Assembly: GCF_001815865.1 (NCBI RefSeq) | Contig: NZ_KV822195.1 | Coordinates: 1 to 64,000, forward strand | Direction: 5' to 3' | Length of the DNA: 64,000 nucleotides | From: Abiotrophia sp. HMSC24B09 | Lineage (GTDB): Bacteria; Bacillota; Bacilli; Lactobacillales; Aerococcaceae | Part shown: one piece after another, positions 40,222 to 49,110 of the stretch | How positions within the stretch are numbered: position 1 is the stretch's first letter | Layout of the letters: each line of letters begins with the position of its first letter | Notes under the pieces: generated by a model | Database searches by the model: none | Seen by the model: the letters and a program-made list of their open reading frames with translations, nothing else | What the model was told of the DNA's origin: nothing | Program-made: the position numbers and the translations under genes

Positions 40222-40384
40222 TGAGGAATCACCACCTTGTCTGAGCACAAAACTAGTACTATTGTATAAAAAAAGGGTAGAATAAGCTAGCAATTTGTGC
40301 CGTTTTTTGGTAAGATACCATTATGCCAATAAAAAGCGCTAGCCGCTTTATAAAAAAATGCAAGCAAAAGGAGTTTTAAATACC

Positions 40385-40663
40385 ATGTCATTAAAAGCAG
40401 AATTACGCGAAAAAGTGGGCTCTGGCTCAGCTAAAAAAGTACGTGAAGCTGGTTTAGTTCCAGCAACTTTATACGGGAAAGGTTCAGAAGCTGTTTCTTT
40501 AACAGTTAACCGTCGTGAACTCGATGTTGTCTTGAAAACTCAAGGTTTGAGCCAAGCTTTTGAATTAGAATTCGACGGCAAAAAAGAAAATGTTGTCGTT
40601 AAAGCTGTTAACAAGGCTGCTTTGGCAGACGAAATCTACAGCGTAGACTTCAAACTCGCTTAA
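40385..40663 (+). CDS. rplY: 50S ribosomal protein bL25 (short form)
   Basis: 92 aa. It binds 5S rRNA in the central protuberance. ELREKVGSGSAKKVREAGLVPATLYGKG near the N-terminus is diagnostic. It lacks the C-terminal TL5/Ctc extension, so it resembles the E. coli-length form. AAAAGGAG (11 nt upstream) marks ATG 40385; an in-frame start at 40358 would precede that site. Codon usage is strongly biased, as expected of a ribosomal gene. Confidence 0.92.
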   Translation: MSLKAELREKVGSGSAKKVREAGLVPATLYGKGSEAVSLTVNRRELDVVLKTQGLSQAFELEFDGKKENVVVKAVNKAALADEIYSVDFKLA

Positions 40664-40677
40664 TTTTAAATGATAAG

Positions 40678-40712
40678 TCCCGCTAGTCAGTTCTTGGCAG
40701 CGGGATTTTTTG
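40678..40712 (+). terminator. Intrinsic terminator of rplY
   Basis: TCCCGCT (40678-40684) pairs with AGCGGGA (40699-40705), then six T. Confidence 0.85.
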
Positions 40713-40750
40713 TGGGACCCTCTGCAGGCGACCACTAAGAAGGAGAGCCT

Positions 40751-41278
40751 ATGAAAAATCATATTGCCTTATATCAACCGCTAATGCCGGCTAACACGGG
40801 AAATATTTCCAGAACTTGTGCAGCCACCAATACCCCGCTTCATCTAATCAAGCCCTTGGGTTTTTCGACCGATGATAAGATGCTCAAGCGTGCGGGTCTA
40901 GATTACTGGGAGCATGTGGAAGTTCACTACCATGAAAGTCTGGAGGATTTCTTAGCTTATGTGGGTGAGCGACCACTCTACTTGATTACCAAGTTTGCGC
41001 CGCGCATTTATTGTCAGGCGGACCTAGCTCAAAATAGTGCTGGCGAGCAATTCTTCCTTTTCGGTAAGGAAACAACCGGTTTGCCCGCTGACTTGATGGA
41101 GGAACGCAAGGCGGACTGCTTGCGCATTCCGATGAATGACCAGCATGTTCGGAGTTTGAATTTGTCCAATACAGCCAATATCGTCATTTATGAAGCCTTG
41201 AGACAACAAGCTTTTGAGGGATTGGATGTCACCCATCACTATCGTGACACGGACAAGGCTCGTGATCTCAACTGGTAG
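40751..41278 (+). CDS. trmL: tRNA (cytidine(34)-2'-O)-methyltransferase
   Basis: A 175-aa minimal SPOUT methyltransferase with the trefoil-knot motifs: IALYQPLMPANTGNISRTCAATN at the N-terminus, FLFGKETTGLPADLM near 98-112, and RIPMNDQHVRSLNLSNTANIVIYEALRQ near 122-149. It methylates the wobble ribose of tRNA-Leu. AAGGAGAG precedes the ATG. Confidence 0.95.
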   Translation: MKNHIALYQPLMPANTGNISRTCAATNTPLHLIKPLGFSTDDKMLKRAGLDYWEHVEVHYHESLEDFLAYVGERPLYLITKFAPRIYCQADLAQNSAGEQFFLFGKETTGLPADLMEERKADCLRIPMNDQHVRSLNLSNTANIVIYEALRQQAFEGLDVTHHYRDTDKARDLNW

Positions 41279-41296
41279 ACTTGCGCCCGTTACTGA

Positions 41297-41551
41297 TTCG
41301 TGATAGTATAGAAGCAGATAAATGATGCGACGGTTTTGACTAGTACAGGATAGGACGTCTTCAGAGAGATGATGGCTGGTGTGAATCATCACGGACTAGC
41401 CCTGGAATCCACCAGAACCCTGCAGCCTATGACTCAAGTAGTGCCGGTTGCCCCCGTTACAGGCCTTAAGTGCAGGAATAATGTCCTGAAATCGGGTGGT
41501 ACCGCGAAACCAAGAAGAGCCTTTCGTCCCAATAAGACGAAGGCTCTTTTT
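41297..41551 (+). promoter_or_regulatory. T-box riboswitch (serine) upstream of serS
   Basis: The antiterminator T-box GGGTGGTACCGCG is at 41494-41506. It is followed by the terminator hairpin 41515-41551 (AAGAGCC...GGCTCTT and Ts). Stem I has the AGAGAGATG (41364 on) and GGCTGGTG elements. The codon TCC in GGAATCCACC (41408-41410) is my candidate serine specifier. Uncharged tRNA-Ser would stabilise the antiterminator and let serS be transcribed. Confidence 0.92.
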
Positions 41552-41578
41552 GTTATTTGGCCAAAAGGAGGAAATGAA

Positions 41579-42859
41579 ATGTTAGATCGTAAATTATTGC
41601 GTGAACAATTTGAATGGGTGGTAGAGAAATTAGCCACTCGTGGTGTAGACCGGGAGGTATTAGAGAATTATCGCCGCCTAGATAGCGAACGCCGTGAACT
41701 TTTGATCGACGTTGAAGGGGCTAAACAATACCGTAACCAAGTGTCTGGAGAAATCGCCCAACTCAAACGCAACAAGGAAAATGCGGATGATAAGATTGCT
41801 GAAATGAAAGAAATCGGTGATCGCATTAAGCGTGACGACGAGCGTTTGGCTCAAATCGAAGCAGATTTAGAGGCCATCGAGCATCGTTTGCCTAACCTTC
41901 CAGCTGAAGGGGTACCAGTGGGGGCCGATGAAGAGGATAATGTGGAAGTACGTCGTTGGGGAACGCCGCGCAAGTTCGACTTTACGCCACTTAATCACTG
42001 GGAAATTGCTGAAAAATTAGATATTATCGACTTTGAACGTGGAGCTAAGGTGTCTGGAAGTCGCTTCGTCTTCTACAAGGGCTTGGGGGCGCGTTTGGAG
42101 CGGGCCATCTATAACTTTATGTTGGATACTCATACCCAACACAATGGCTACCAAGAAATTATCCCGCCATACATGGTGAATGACCAATCTATGTTCGGGA
42201 CAGGTCAATATCCTAAATTCGTGGAAGACACCTTCCGGGTTAATGACGAACGCGGTTTGACCCTGATTCCAACAGCTGAAGTCCCATTGACCAACTATTA
42301 TGCTAACGAAATCTTACCACTTGAGAACTTGCCAATTAAATTCACTGCCTTGAGCCCTTCTTTCCGTTCTGAAGCGGGGAGTGCGGGTCGTGATACACGT
42401 GGTCTTATTCGTTTGCATCAATTTAACAAGGTGGAAATGGTTAAATATGCGCATCCAGATCATTCCTTCGAAGAATTAGAGAGCATGACCCAAAATGCTG
42501 AAGGTATTTTACAAGCCTTAGGATTGCCATACCGTGTTATTACTTTATGTACTGGTGACATGGGCTTCTCAGCAACTAAGACCTATGACTTAGAAGTCTG
42601 GATTCCAGGCCAAGACACTTATCGCGAAATTTCATCTTGCTCAAACTGTGGCGACTTCCAAGCTCGTCGTGCTAAGATTCGCTTCCGCAATGCTGATGAC
42701 AAGGTGGAATATGTTCACACCTTGAATGGCTCAGGTTTGGCGGTAGGGCGGACCTTCGTGGCCATCCTAGAAAACTACCAACAAGCGGACGGGTCTGTTA
42801 AGATTCCTGAAGCCTTGGTACCTTACATGAACGGTATTACCGAAATTCCAGCTAAATAA
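41579..42859 (+). CDS. serS: Seryl-tRNA synthetase
   Basis: A 426-aa class II synthetase. The N-terminal coiled-coil arm (about 28-100) binds tRNA. Motif 2 is [25 protein letters not shown] near 261-285, and motif 3 [18 protein letters not shown] near 383-400. AAAAGGAGG 7 nt before ATG 41579 sets the start. The reading frame stays open upstream through the T-box, but those codons are leader, not protein. Confidence 0.97.
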   Translation: MLDRKLLREQFEWVVEKLATRGVDREVLENYRRLDSERRELLIDVEGAKQYRNQVSGEIAQLKRNKENADDKIAEMKEIGDRIKRDDERLAQIEADLEAIEHRLPNLPAEGVPVGADEEDNVEVRRWGTPRKFDFTPLNHWEIAEKLDIIDFERGAKVSGSRFVFYKGLGARLERAIYNFMLDTHTQHNGYQEIIPPYMVNDQSMFGTGQYPKFVEDTFRVNDERGLTLIPTAEVPLTNYYANEILPLENLPIKFTALSPSFRSEAGSAGRDTRGLIRLHQFNKVEMVKYAHPDHSFEELESMTQNAEGILQALGLPYRVITLCTGDMGFSATKTYDLEVWIPGQDTYREISSCSNCGDFQARRAKIRFRNADDKVEYVHTLNGSGLAVGRTFVAILENYQQADGSVKIPEALVPYMNGITEIPAK

Positions 42860-42867
42860 TAAATAGT

Positions 42868-42899
42868 AAGAGGCTAAAACAAAAGTTTTAGCCTCTTTT
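42868..42899 (+). terminator. Intrinsic terminator of serS
   Basis: AAGAGGCTAAAAC, an AAAA loop and GTTTTAGCCTCTT with a T-tail. Confidence 0.88.
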
Positions 42900-42914
42900 C
42901 TGATAATCAACAAA

Positions 42915-42946
42915 TCAAAAAAGAGCTAGAGATTATCCCTAGCTCC
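42915..42946 (-). terminator. Intrinsic terminator of the EIIA gene
   Basis: Read on minus, GGAGCTAG and CTAGCTC form the stem, ending in TTTTTT. It follows the minus-strand EIIA gene. Confidence 0.8.
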
Positions 42947-42959
42947 TAATAGCTTGCGC

Positions 42960-43466
42960 TTATTTTAAGATTAATTTACCAATTTCTTGGCCACGGCTTA
43001 CTTGACCTGAAGCAGTGAGTTCGAAGCTTTCTACTAAATCATTACCGTTAGTGAAAATCACGATCATAGCATTATCTTTGCCTTCGGCTGCTAATTGGTC
43101 TAAGTCAACGCTTGATACTAGGGTGTTAGCATCAACGTGTTGAGCGTCAGAAACCTTGGTGTCGAATGGACCACCGTTAAGTGCTACAGTATCAATCCCC
43201 ATGTGGAGCAATACTTCTAAGGCACCAGACTTGAAGCCAACTGCGTGTTTAGTAGGGAAGACATTGACCACTTCACCTGCAACAGGCGCAGAAATTTCAC
43301 CATTAGAAGGGACGATTGCGAAGCCATCACCCATCATTTTTTGCGCGAAGACGATGTCGTTTACTTCTTCGATGTTAATCAATTGACCATCAGCGACAGC
43401 GTAGAGTGTTACTTCTTTTGAAACGGGAGCCGCTTCTTCTTTTTTCTTTTTGAAAAATCCAAACAT
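42960..43466 (-). CDS. crr: PTS glucose-type EIIA protein (Crr-like)
   Basis: A 168-aa soluble EIIA-Glc family phosphocarrier. The two active-site His lie in FPTKHAVGFKS near residues 70-80 and VLLHMGIDTV near 85-94. It passes phosphate from HPr to EIIB domains of glucose-family permeases. It is encoded alone, so it must serve EIIBC proteins encoded elsewhere. AAAGGAG on the minus strand precedes the ATG. Confidence 0.92.
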   Translation of the reverse strand: MFGFFKKKKEEAAPVSKEVTLYAVADGQLINIEEVNDIVFAQKMMGDGFAIVPSNGEISAPVAGEVVNVFPTKHAVGFKSGALEVLLHMGIDTVALNGGPFDTKVSDAQHVDANTLVSSVDLDQLAAEGKDNAMIVIFTNGNDLVESFELTASGQVSRGQEIGKLILK

Positions 43467-43597
43467 GATCCTATCTCCTTTGTGTTTGAAATTTATTTCT
43501 TGTCCTTATCATACCACATTCTTTGCGAGAAGTTCAATGCATTTAATGCCAAGATGGTGTATAATGGGTGATAGCTTATAGAGAAAGGACCTAAAAT

Positions 43598-44440
43598 ATG
43601 AATGGAATTATTGAATTAGTGAAGGTAATCATCCTTGGGATTGTTGAGGGGATTACCGAATGGCTACCGATTTCTTCGACTGGCCATATGCGTTTAGTGG
43701 ATGCTTTTATGCCACTACAACTGGAAAAGACCTTTACCGATATGTTTTTCGTGGTCATTCAGCTGGGGGCTATCTTGGCAGTAATGGTGGTCTTCTTCCA
43801 CAAACTTAATCCGCTGTCGCCAAGCAAGTCAGCAGCAGAAAAGAAAAACACCTGGCTTTTATGGTCTAAGGTGATTGTGGCGACTATGCCAGCCTTTGTT
43901 CTGGGTTTCCTCTTAGATGACTTAATGGACCAATACTTCGACCAGCCATGGGTCTATGCTATTACATTTACCGTCTACGGTTTAGCCTTTATCTGGGTGG
44001 AATCCGGCAAGCGTAAAGCTAAAGCAAGCCGTATCAATAGTTTAGAAGCCATTAGCTATAAAGATGCTGCCCTCATGGGGCTATGGCAGTGCTTGGCCTT
44101 GGTGCCAGGGACTTCTCGTTCTGGGGCTACTATTATCGGGGCGCTCTTAATGGGAACCAAACGCTATGTAGCGACTGAATTCTCCTTCTTCATGAGTATC
44201 CCAGTCATGTTTGGGGCAAGTTTCCTCAAGTTAGTGAAGTTTGGCTTCCACTATACAGCGGCTGAAGCGACTTATCTAATCTTAGGGATGTTGATTGCCT
44301 TCGGGGTATCACTCTTAGTCATTAACTTCCTCTTGGGTTATATCAAGAAACACGACTTCAAGGTTTTTGGTTACTACCGTGTAGCCTTAGGGATCTTAGT
44401 AGCGGTACTATACTTGCTAGGAGTATTTAAAGGCAAATAA
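43598..44440 (+). CDS. uppP: Undecaprenyl-diphosphatase
   Basis: A 280-aa BacA/UppP membrane enzyme with about eight helices. The catalytic motif GIVEGITEWLPISSTGHM is near residues 15-32, and the second motif LVPGTSRSGATIIGALLMG near 167-185. It dephosphorylates C55-PP to recycle the lipid carrier for wall synthesis and confers bacitracin tolerance. TATAAT at 43560-43565 is a good -10. GAAAGGAC precedes the ATG. Confidence 0.96.
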   Translation: MNGIIELVKVIILGIVEGITEWLPISSTGHMRLVDAFMPLQLEKTFTDMFFVVIQLGAILAVMVVFFHKLNPLSPSKSAAEKKNTWLLWSKVIVATMPAFVLGFLLDDLMDQYFDQPWVYAITFTVYGLAFIWVESGKRKAKASRINSLEAISYKDAALMGLWQCLALVPGTSRSGATIIGALLMGTKRYVATEFSFFMSIPVMFGASFLKLVKFGFHYTAAEATYLILGMLIAFGVSLLVINFLLGYIKKHDFKVFGYYRVALGILVAVLYLLGVFKGK

Positions 44441-44480
44441 AAAAATGTCTGGGACCTATTGAGGGTTCCAGACATTTTTT
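44441..44480. terminator. Bidirectional terminator between uppP and the lactonase gene
   Basis: AAAAATGTCTGG pairs with CCAGACATTTTT, with A- and T-runs on both sides. Confidence 0.9.
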
Positions 44481-44490
44481 ATTATCAAAG

Positions 44491-45516
44491 TTAGATAGGA
44501 TAGATACAGACACATTCAGGCGCCTGGGTCTCTGCCTCGATGAAGGTGACAAGTCCACTGTCAGCATTGCGACTGAAGACAGCGATATGGTCACTGTCTT
44601 GGTGGGGCACAAGGAGGTAAGTCTGGTCTTGGCTTAGGACGAAGTCCCGTGGAATCTGTCCGCCACTGGCAATTTCTTGAATCTTAAGAGGCTGCTGAGG
44701 GTCGGCCAGAGAAAAGACGCAGATGACATCATGGAAGCGGCTGGAAGTATAGAGAAAACGACCGTCCTGGCTGATGCGAATGGCAGCACTAGCGGCAGAT
44801 TCTAAAAATTCAGGATCTAGCAGGGCTTGCTCATGGACCAAGCTAAGTTGACCTCTTGAATCAAGGGCTAGGGTTAGAAGGCTATTAGCCAGCTCGCCAA
44901 TGACATATACTAGATTTTGACTCGGATGAAAGACTAGGTGACGAGGACCAGTTCCCGGTGGACAAGTAAAGGTCTGAACCAAACTGAGAGCTCCAGAGCT
45001 AGGGGTTACGTCATAGACATAAATTTTGTCACTGCCCAAATCGCAGACATAGAGCAGGTCGCCCTCAGGATTTAAGCCCACAAAATGGATATGGGCACTG
45101 GCTTGATTAGGGTGAACGCTAGATCCCACATGTTCGTGGCGTTCGAAAGGACTTAAGACAGCCTGGTCATAATGGTAGCTATCAACGGAGCCTTCATGGT
45201 AATTAGCAACATAGACGGTCTGACTAGCTTCATGGACGGCTAGATGGCAGCCAGGGATTTTGGTATTGAGTAGGCGACTGACCTCCTGCCAGTCCTTACC
45301 CTGGTGTCTAAAGGCTACCAAGCCACTTTCTTCCTGACCGCGGTGAAGGGCGAAAAGGGTGCCACTTTCCTTGGCATAGGCTAGAAAAGTAGGTTGATTG
45401 AGTTTAGCAATCAGCTGTGGCTCGCTTAAATGGCCAGTAACAGGGTCAAAGTCAAGGCTTGAAATTCCTTGGTTGCGCCCCTTAGTGTAGCCACCTAGGA
45501 TATAGGTTTCCGTCAT
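44491..45516 (-). CDS. pgl: 6-phosphogluconolactonase / lactonase-family beta-propeller
   Basis: A 341-aa seven-bladed propeller of the YkgB/Pgl lactonase family. Seen: YILGGYTKGRNQGI at the N-terminus, the blade motif VHPNQASAHIHFVGLNPEGDLLYVCDLGSDKIYVY near 132-166, and the conserved GTGPRHLVFHP near 184-194. It is predicted to hydrolyse 6-phosphogluconolactone. The neighbouring genes do not include zwf or gnd, so the substrate is by family only. GAAAGGAC precedes the ATG on minus. Confidence 0.83.
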   Translation of the reverse strand: MTETYILGGYTKGRNQGISSLDFDPVTGHLSEPQLIAKLNQPTFLAYAKESGTLFALHRGQEESGLVAFRHQGKDWQEVSRLLNTKIPGCHLAVHEASQTVYVANYHEGSVDSYHYDQAVLSPFERHEHVGSSVHPNQASAHIHFVGLNPEGDLLYVCDLGSDKIYVYDVTPSSGALSLVQTFTCPPGTGPRHLVFHPSQNLVYVIGELANSLLTLALDSRGQLSLVHEQALLDPEFLESAASAAIRISQDGRFLYTSSRFHDVICVFSLADPQQPLKIQEIASGGQIPRDFVLSQDQTYLLVPHQDSDHIAVFSRNADSGLVTFIEAETQAPECVCIYPI

Positions 45517-45635
45517 AAAATCAGGTCCTTTCGCAAATGATTTGAGTTTTATAGCCTTGGCCGTGTATAAATCTAAGACAAGGCACCTATCCTTATGGTA
45601 GAATAAGATGACAGAAATTTCAAGGAGGGAGTTCT

Positions 45636-46841
45636 ATGCAAGAACACACACCAAAACGCCAGTCGTCTTGGTTTACCCGTCAATTCCTAAATAGCCAGAT
45701 GGTAGTCAGTCTTCTGATTTTGCTCTTGGTTTTATTAATTATTTGGGTCTTTACTAGAATTACACACGTTTTCGCGCCAATCGGGGTGGTCATTGATGTG
45801 GCGGCTTTCCCTATCATTACCTCAGGTGTCCTCTATTATCTGCTTTATCCACTAGTAGATCGATTGCAAGCGCGGGGAATGAATCGCCAGTGGGCCATTT
45901 GGGCTATTTTTATTGGCTTAATTCTATTGTCAGCTTGGGGAATTGCCTCCCTTATTCCGACCCTACAGACTCAGATTCTAAGCTTTGCTCGTAGTCTGCC
46001 CAAGTACTATGATGAAATCTATCATATGTTGTATCAGTCACCTTTTCTGACTGAGAATAAGGAAGTCACCCAACGACTACAGTCCTTCCTAGATGGTTTT
46101 GATTTCCGCAGTATGGCGGAGCAGCTGAGTCGTTTCGCTTCTTCGACCTTCGGTAGTTTAGGATCCGTGGTAGGGGCAGTGACCTCCGTCATTATGGGGC
46201 TCTTGACCGTGCCAATTATTCTCTATTATCTCTTGGCAGATGGTCAGCATTTGGGCGATTATATTCTGAAATTCGTGCCGACTAAGCACCGTGCCATGGC
46301 ATCTCGTATGATGTATCAAGGACACTATCAAGTGGCTCAATATATTCGGGGCCAAATCATTGTGGCAATCTGCGTTGCCATTATGTTCTCTATTGGTTAC
46401 AGTATTGTCGGGCTAGACTATGCTATTGCCCTTGGGGTCGTGTCTGGTTTCCTCAATATCATTCCCTTCCTAGGATCCTTCATCGCAGTGATTCCGGCCT
46501 TTATCATTGCCTTGATTACCAGTCCTGTGATGGTCCTGAAGGTGGCCATTGTCATGATGGTCGAGCAAACCATCGAAGGGCGTTTTATTGCCCCACAAGT
46601 TCTGGGGAATAACCTCAAGATTCATCCGGTAACCATTCTGATTGTGCTCTTATCAGCTGGTAAGGCCTTCGGGTTAGTCGGGGTCATCCTAGGGGTGCCA
46701 GGTTACGCCGTTATCAAAGTAATCGTGGGTGAGTTTTATGAATTATATCGTGAGCGTTCTGGGGCATATGGTCCCAAAGAAGCTATCCAAGCTCCAACAG
46801 ACCAAACTAGCCAAGAACTTGCTAGCAATGAAAGAAAGTAG
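45636..46841 (+). CDS. AI-2E family (PerM/UPF0118) transporter
   Basis: A 401-aa membrane protein with about seven to eight helices: a hydrophobic N-terminal pair, a soluble loop (about 110-175), then a C-terminal membrane block. The block contains GVVSGFLNIIPFLGSFIAVIPAF near 268-290 and EGRFIAPQVLGNNLKIHPVTILI near 312-334, both diagnostic of UPF0118. Members export varied solutes, and autoinducer-2 transport is shown only for some. Its end lies 7 nt before the next gene. Confidence 0.88.
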   Translation: MQEHTPKRQSSWFTRQFLNSQMVVSLLILLLVLLIIWVFTRITHVFAPIGVVIDVAAFPIITSGVLYYLLYPLVDRLQARGMNRQWAIWAIFIGLILLSAWGIASLIPTLQTQILSFARSLPKYYDEIYHMLYQSPFLTENKEVTQRLQSFLDGFDFRSMAEQLSRFASSTFGSLGSVVGAVTSVIMGLLTVPIILYYLLADGQHLGDYILKFVPTKHRAMASRMMYQGHYQVAQYIRGQIIVAICVAIMFSIGYSIVGLDYAIALGVVSGFLNIIPFLGSFIAVIPAFIIALITSPVMVLKVAIVMMVEQTIEGRFIAPQVLGNNLKIHPVTILIVLLSAGKAFGLVGVILGVPGYAVIKVIVGEFYELYRERSGAYGPKEAIQAPTDQTSQELASNERK

Positions 46842-46848
46842 TGATAGG

Positions 46849-48288
46849 ATGTCAGTAAAACAAGTATTCAAACGTGTGACCCTATTGGGTCTAGCCCTAG
46901 CGACCGGCTTGAGCCAAGGCGCACTCTTAGTGAGTGCTCAGACTGAGTCGTCTTCCAGTGGCCAAGTCAAGATGGTAGATCCTGCCGAGTCTAGTTCTTC
47001 CTACCAAGAGGCGGATACCTCGGTTAGCCGTGAGGCCTACAATCAATTAGAAGAATTGCTTAAACAAAATAGCCAGGTTAAAATTAATCCCCAAGCCTTC
47101 TACCAAACAGATGATGATTTTAAGGCAGACCAACAGAACTTTGCCGTGACAGTGGATATGTTGCGACTCTACACAGTTAATAGTTTTGCCAAAGAATTAG
47201 AGAATGAGTTCAACTTTGAAGAAGGTGGCGGGGGATTAGTGGTCATGCACGTCTCTATCACCAACAAGACCAAAGAAACCGTTCATTATCCGATTGAGGA
47301 GCTTAAGTTATCTTATAACGAGGCTAGCTTAGAAGTATCGCCAAGTTACCAACTCTACCCTGCAGAGGATGGCAACCTAGCTCAAACCTTATCTGACAAT
47401 AAGGGGACCATTGATGCCGGTCAAACAGTGTCTGGCTACCTGGTCTTTGGTTTAAGTGCTAGTTCAGTCAAACGTGTTCAGGAAGATGGCTACTTCTATA
47501 TCAAGGTAGTTTCTCCTAAGCGTAGCGAATCTGATATTACCGGGATTAGTGTTAATAGTTTAGGTGACGAGCAGTTACTTTATCTGCCAGCCAATGATGA
47601 AGCGGCTAAATCGCTCAAAGAATCTGCTACTCATGTACCAGACCGTCTAACTACAGAATACTGGGGTACTAAGAGAGTCTTGGCTGACGATAAGCCTAAG
47701 CTTAAGGAAAGTGATGAAGGTATCGATGTGACGATTACGCGTTTGGAAGTCAGTGATTTCCAACCAAATAGCTACAACGAAGAATCCTTCCGTAACTTTA
47801 AATATGGGGCCGTGATTGTTTCCGTCGAATATGATGTGACCAACAAGTCCCAAAAGACGCTCTTGCCAGTTGACGGCAATACAGTCCTAACTATTAATGG
47901 AGATCCGATTAATAGCGACTATGTCTTAACCAACCAGGTTTACGGTAAGGAATTGGCGCCTGGTCAAACCTATCATGTTATCAAGACTTTCGCCTTGGAC
48001 AAGAGTCGCTACCAAGAACTCTGGCAAGGTCATGATTATAGCCTAACCATTTCCGTTCCTGAAAAGAAACTAGTAGTGGATTCTGCAAGCTCAAGCCAAG
48101 AGGGGCAAGAAGGTCAAGCTGATTCAGAAACTCAAGGAGCTCAAGTGCAAGGCCAAACTGCCAACCCAGCGCCTGAAGTGACCACCTATAGTGTTACCTT
48201 CAATTTGGTGCCTAAGTTGATTCAGACGCTTAGCGAAGACCTGAAGCTTCAACCTGCTAATAGCACAAACAATAGTCAAAACCCATAG
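46849..48288 (+). CDS. Secreted protein with tandem DUF5067/5068-like domains
   Basis: About 479 aa. A signal peptide (about 1-28, ending VSAQ-TES) precedes a Ser-rich linker and two beta-rich domains (about 60-245 and 255-405) alike to DUF5067/DUF5068 (telokin-like) modules: LVVMHVSITNKTKETVHYPI in the first, VIVSVEYDVTNKSQKTLLPV in the second. A Gln/Ser-rich tail follows. No lipobox or sorting signal is seen, so it may be released. ATG 46849 is chosen because it begins a clean signal peptide; the frame is open further upstream inside the permease gene. Function unknown. Confidence 0.7.
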   Translation: MSVKQVFKRVTLLGLALATGLSQGALLVSAQTESSSSGQVKMVDPAESSSSYQEADTSVSREAYNQLEELLKQNSQVKINPQAFYQTDDDFKADQQNFAVTVDMLRLYTVNSFAKELENEFNFEEGGGGLVVMHVSITNKTKETVHYPIEELKLSYNEASLEVSPSYQLYPAEDGNLAQTLSDNKGTIDAGQTVSGYLVFGLSASSVKRVQEDGYFYIKVVSPKRSESDITGISVNSLGDEQLLYLPANDEAAKSLKESATHVPDRLTTEYWGTKRVLADDKPKLKESDEGIDVTITRLEVSDFQPNSYNEESFRNFKYGAVIVSVEYDVTNKSQKTLLPVDGNTVLTINGDPINSDYVLTNQVYGKELAPGQTYHVIKTFALDKSRYQELWQGHDYSLTISVPEKKLVVDSASSSQEGQEGQADSETQGAQVQGQTANPAPEVTTYSVTFNLVPKLIQTLSEDLKLQPANSTNNSQNP

Positions 48289-48296
48289 TAGGGAAG

Positions 48297-48325
48297 GGTT
48301 GGGATCTAGGTCTCAGCCTTTTTCT
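48297..48325 (+). terminator. Intrinsic terminator of the secreted-protein gene
   Basis: GGTTGGGA pairs with TCTCAGCC using two wobbles, then a T-run. Confidence 0.7.
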
Positions 48326-48365
48326 TATGGTTAGGGTGGGTGGCCTGTTCTTTTTTTGTTTTTGC

Positions 48366-48393
48366 GTCAACCTTACCCTATCGATAGGTTGAC
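48366..48393. promoter_or_regulatory. BirA-type biotin operator
   Basis: GTCAACC, 14 bp, GGTTGAC. This matches the arms and spacing of the Firmicute BirA box (TGTTAACC-N14/15-GGTTAACA) with T-to-C/A-to-G changes in the arms. It overlaps the -35 of bioY, as expected for biotin-dependent repression. Confidence 0.75.
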
Positions 48394-48417
48394 ATTAAGG
48401 GGCGAATTGCCTATACT
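48389..48417 (+). promoter_or_regulatory. Promoter of bioY
   Basis: TTGACA (48389-48394), a 17-bp spacer and TATACT (48412-48417). Confidence 0.8.
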
Positions 48418-48471
48418 CATAACATAGCTATTATTTTAGGGGCCACATCCCCAAATAAAGGAGTTTTTCTA

Positions 48472-49014
48472 ATGTTCAATGATTTTAAAGATGTTCGTGT
48501 CTTAACCCGCATGGCCTTAGGTTTGGCAGTCTTAATCGTCTGCTCCTATTTGTCCTTCCCCTTGTGGGGCTTCCCAGCACCTATTACCATGCAGACTTTT
48601 GCCCTCTGCTTGATTGGTTTGGTCTATAAACCTAAACAAGCCTTGGCGATTATCTTACTCTACCTATTGCTAGGGGCTGTAGGCTTACCGGTATTTGCTG
48701 GTGGTCGCGGTGGATTTGCTTCTTTTGTAGGGCCAGCAGGGGGTTACCTCTTCTCCTTCCCAATTGCCTATACCTTGTTGTCTGTCTTCAAGGGCAAGAA
48801 GCCAAGCTTTGTCTCTTATGCTTTGCGGACCATCATCATCACCGTTCCAATTGTAACGGTCATGGGGATTTGGGGCTTCGTGCAGTTCGCGCAAATGGAT
48901 TTAACTAAAGCAGTGACGACTGCCTTGATCTTTGTACCAGGTGACATCCTCAAAGCAGTTGTATCAGGTTTCTTAGCAGACCGTCTGCAGGTGGTAACAC
49001 GTCATTTTAACTAA
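48472..49014 (+). CDS. bioY: Biotin ECF transporter S component
   Basis: A 180-aa membrane protein with six helices. Family motifs: FPAPITMQTFALCLIGL near residues 34-50 and the Gly-rich GAVGLPVFAGGRGGFASFVGPAGGYL near 67-92, which form the biotin site. It works with a shared ECF energising module encoded elsewhere. AAAGGAG precedes the ATG. It is controlled by the BirA box just upstream. Confidence 0.95.
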   Translation: MFNDFKDVRVLTRMALGLAVLIVCSYLSFPLWGFPAPITMQTFALCLIGLVYKPKQALAIILLYLLLGAVGLPVFAGGRGGFASFVGPAGGYLFSFPIAYTLLSVFKGKKPSFVSYALRTIIITVPIVTVMGIWGFVQFAQMDLTKAVTTALIFVPGDILKAVVSGFLADRLQVVTRHFN

Positions 49015-49024
49015 GCATCTTCCT

Positions 49025-49067
49025 GCCCGGGAAACAAGTGATTGAACTTGGTTCTCGGGCTTTTTTT
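49025..49067 (+). terminator. Intrinsic terminator of bioY
   Basis: GCCCGGGAAACAAGT pairs with ACTTGGTTCTCGGGC (two non-canonical pairs), followed by seven T. Confidence 0.88.
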
Positions 49068-49110
49068 GGTTATAATAAATGAGAATGTGAGTAGGAAGGA
49101 ACGTCTCTAT

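Noticed and set aside
41369..41578. Upstream in-frame extension of serS
   Set aside because: It lies inside the T-box leader and terminator, and a strong ribosome site fixes the start at 41579.
46729..46848. N-terminal extension of the secreted DUF5067-like protein inside the AI-2E-type gene
   Set aside because: The added residues are a frame-shifted reading of the permease C-terminus and would bury the signal peptide.
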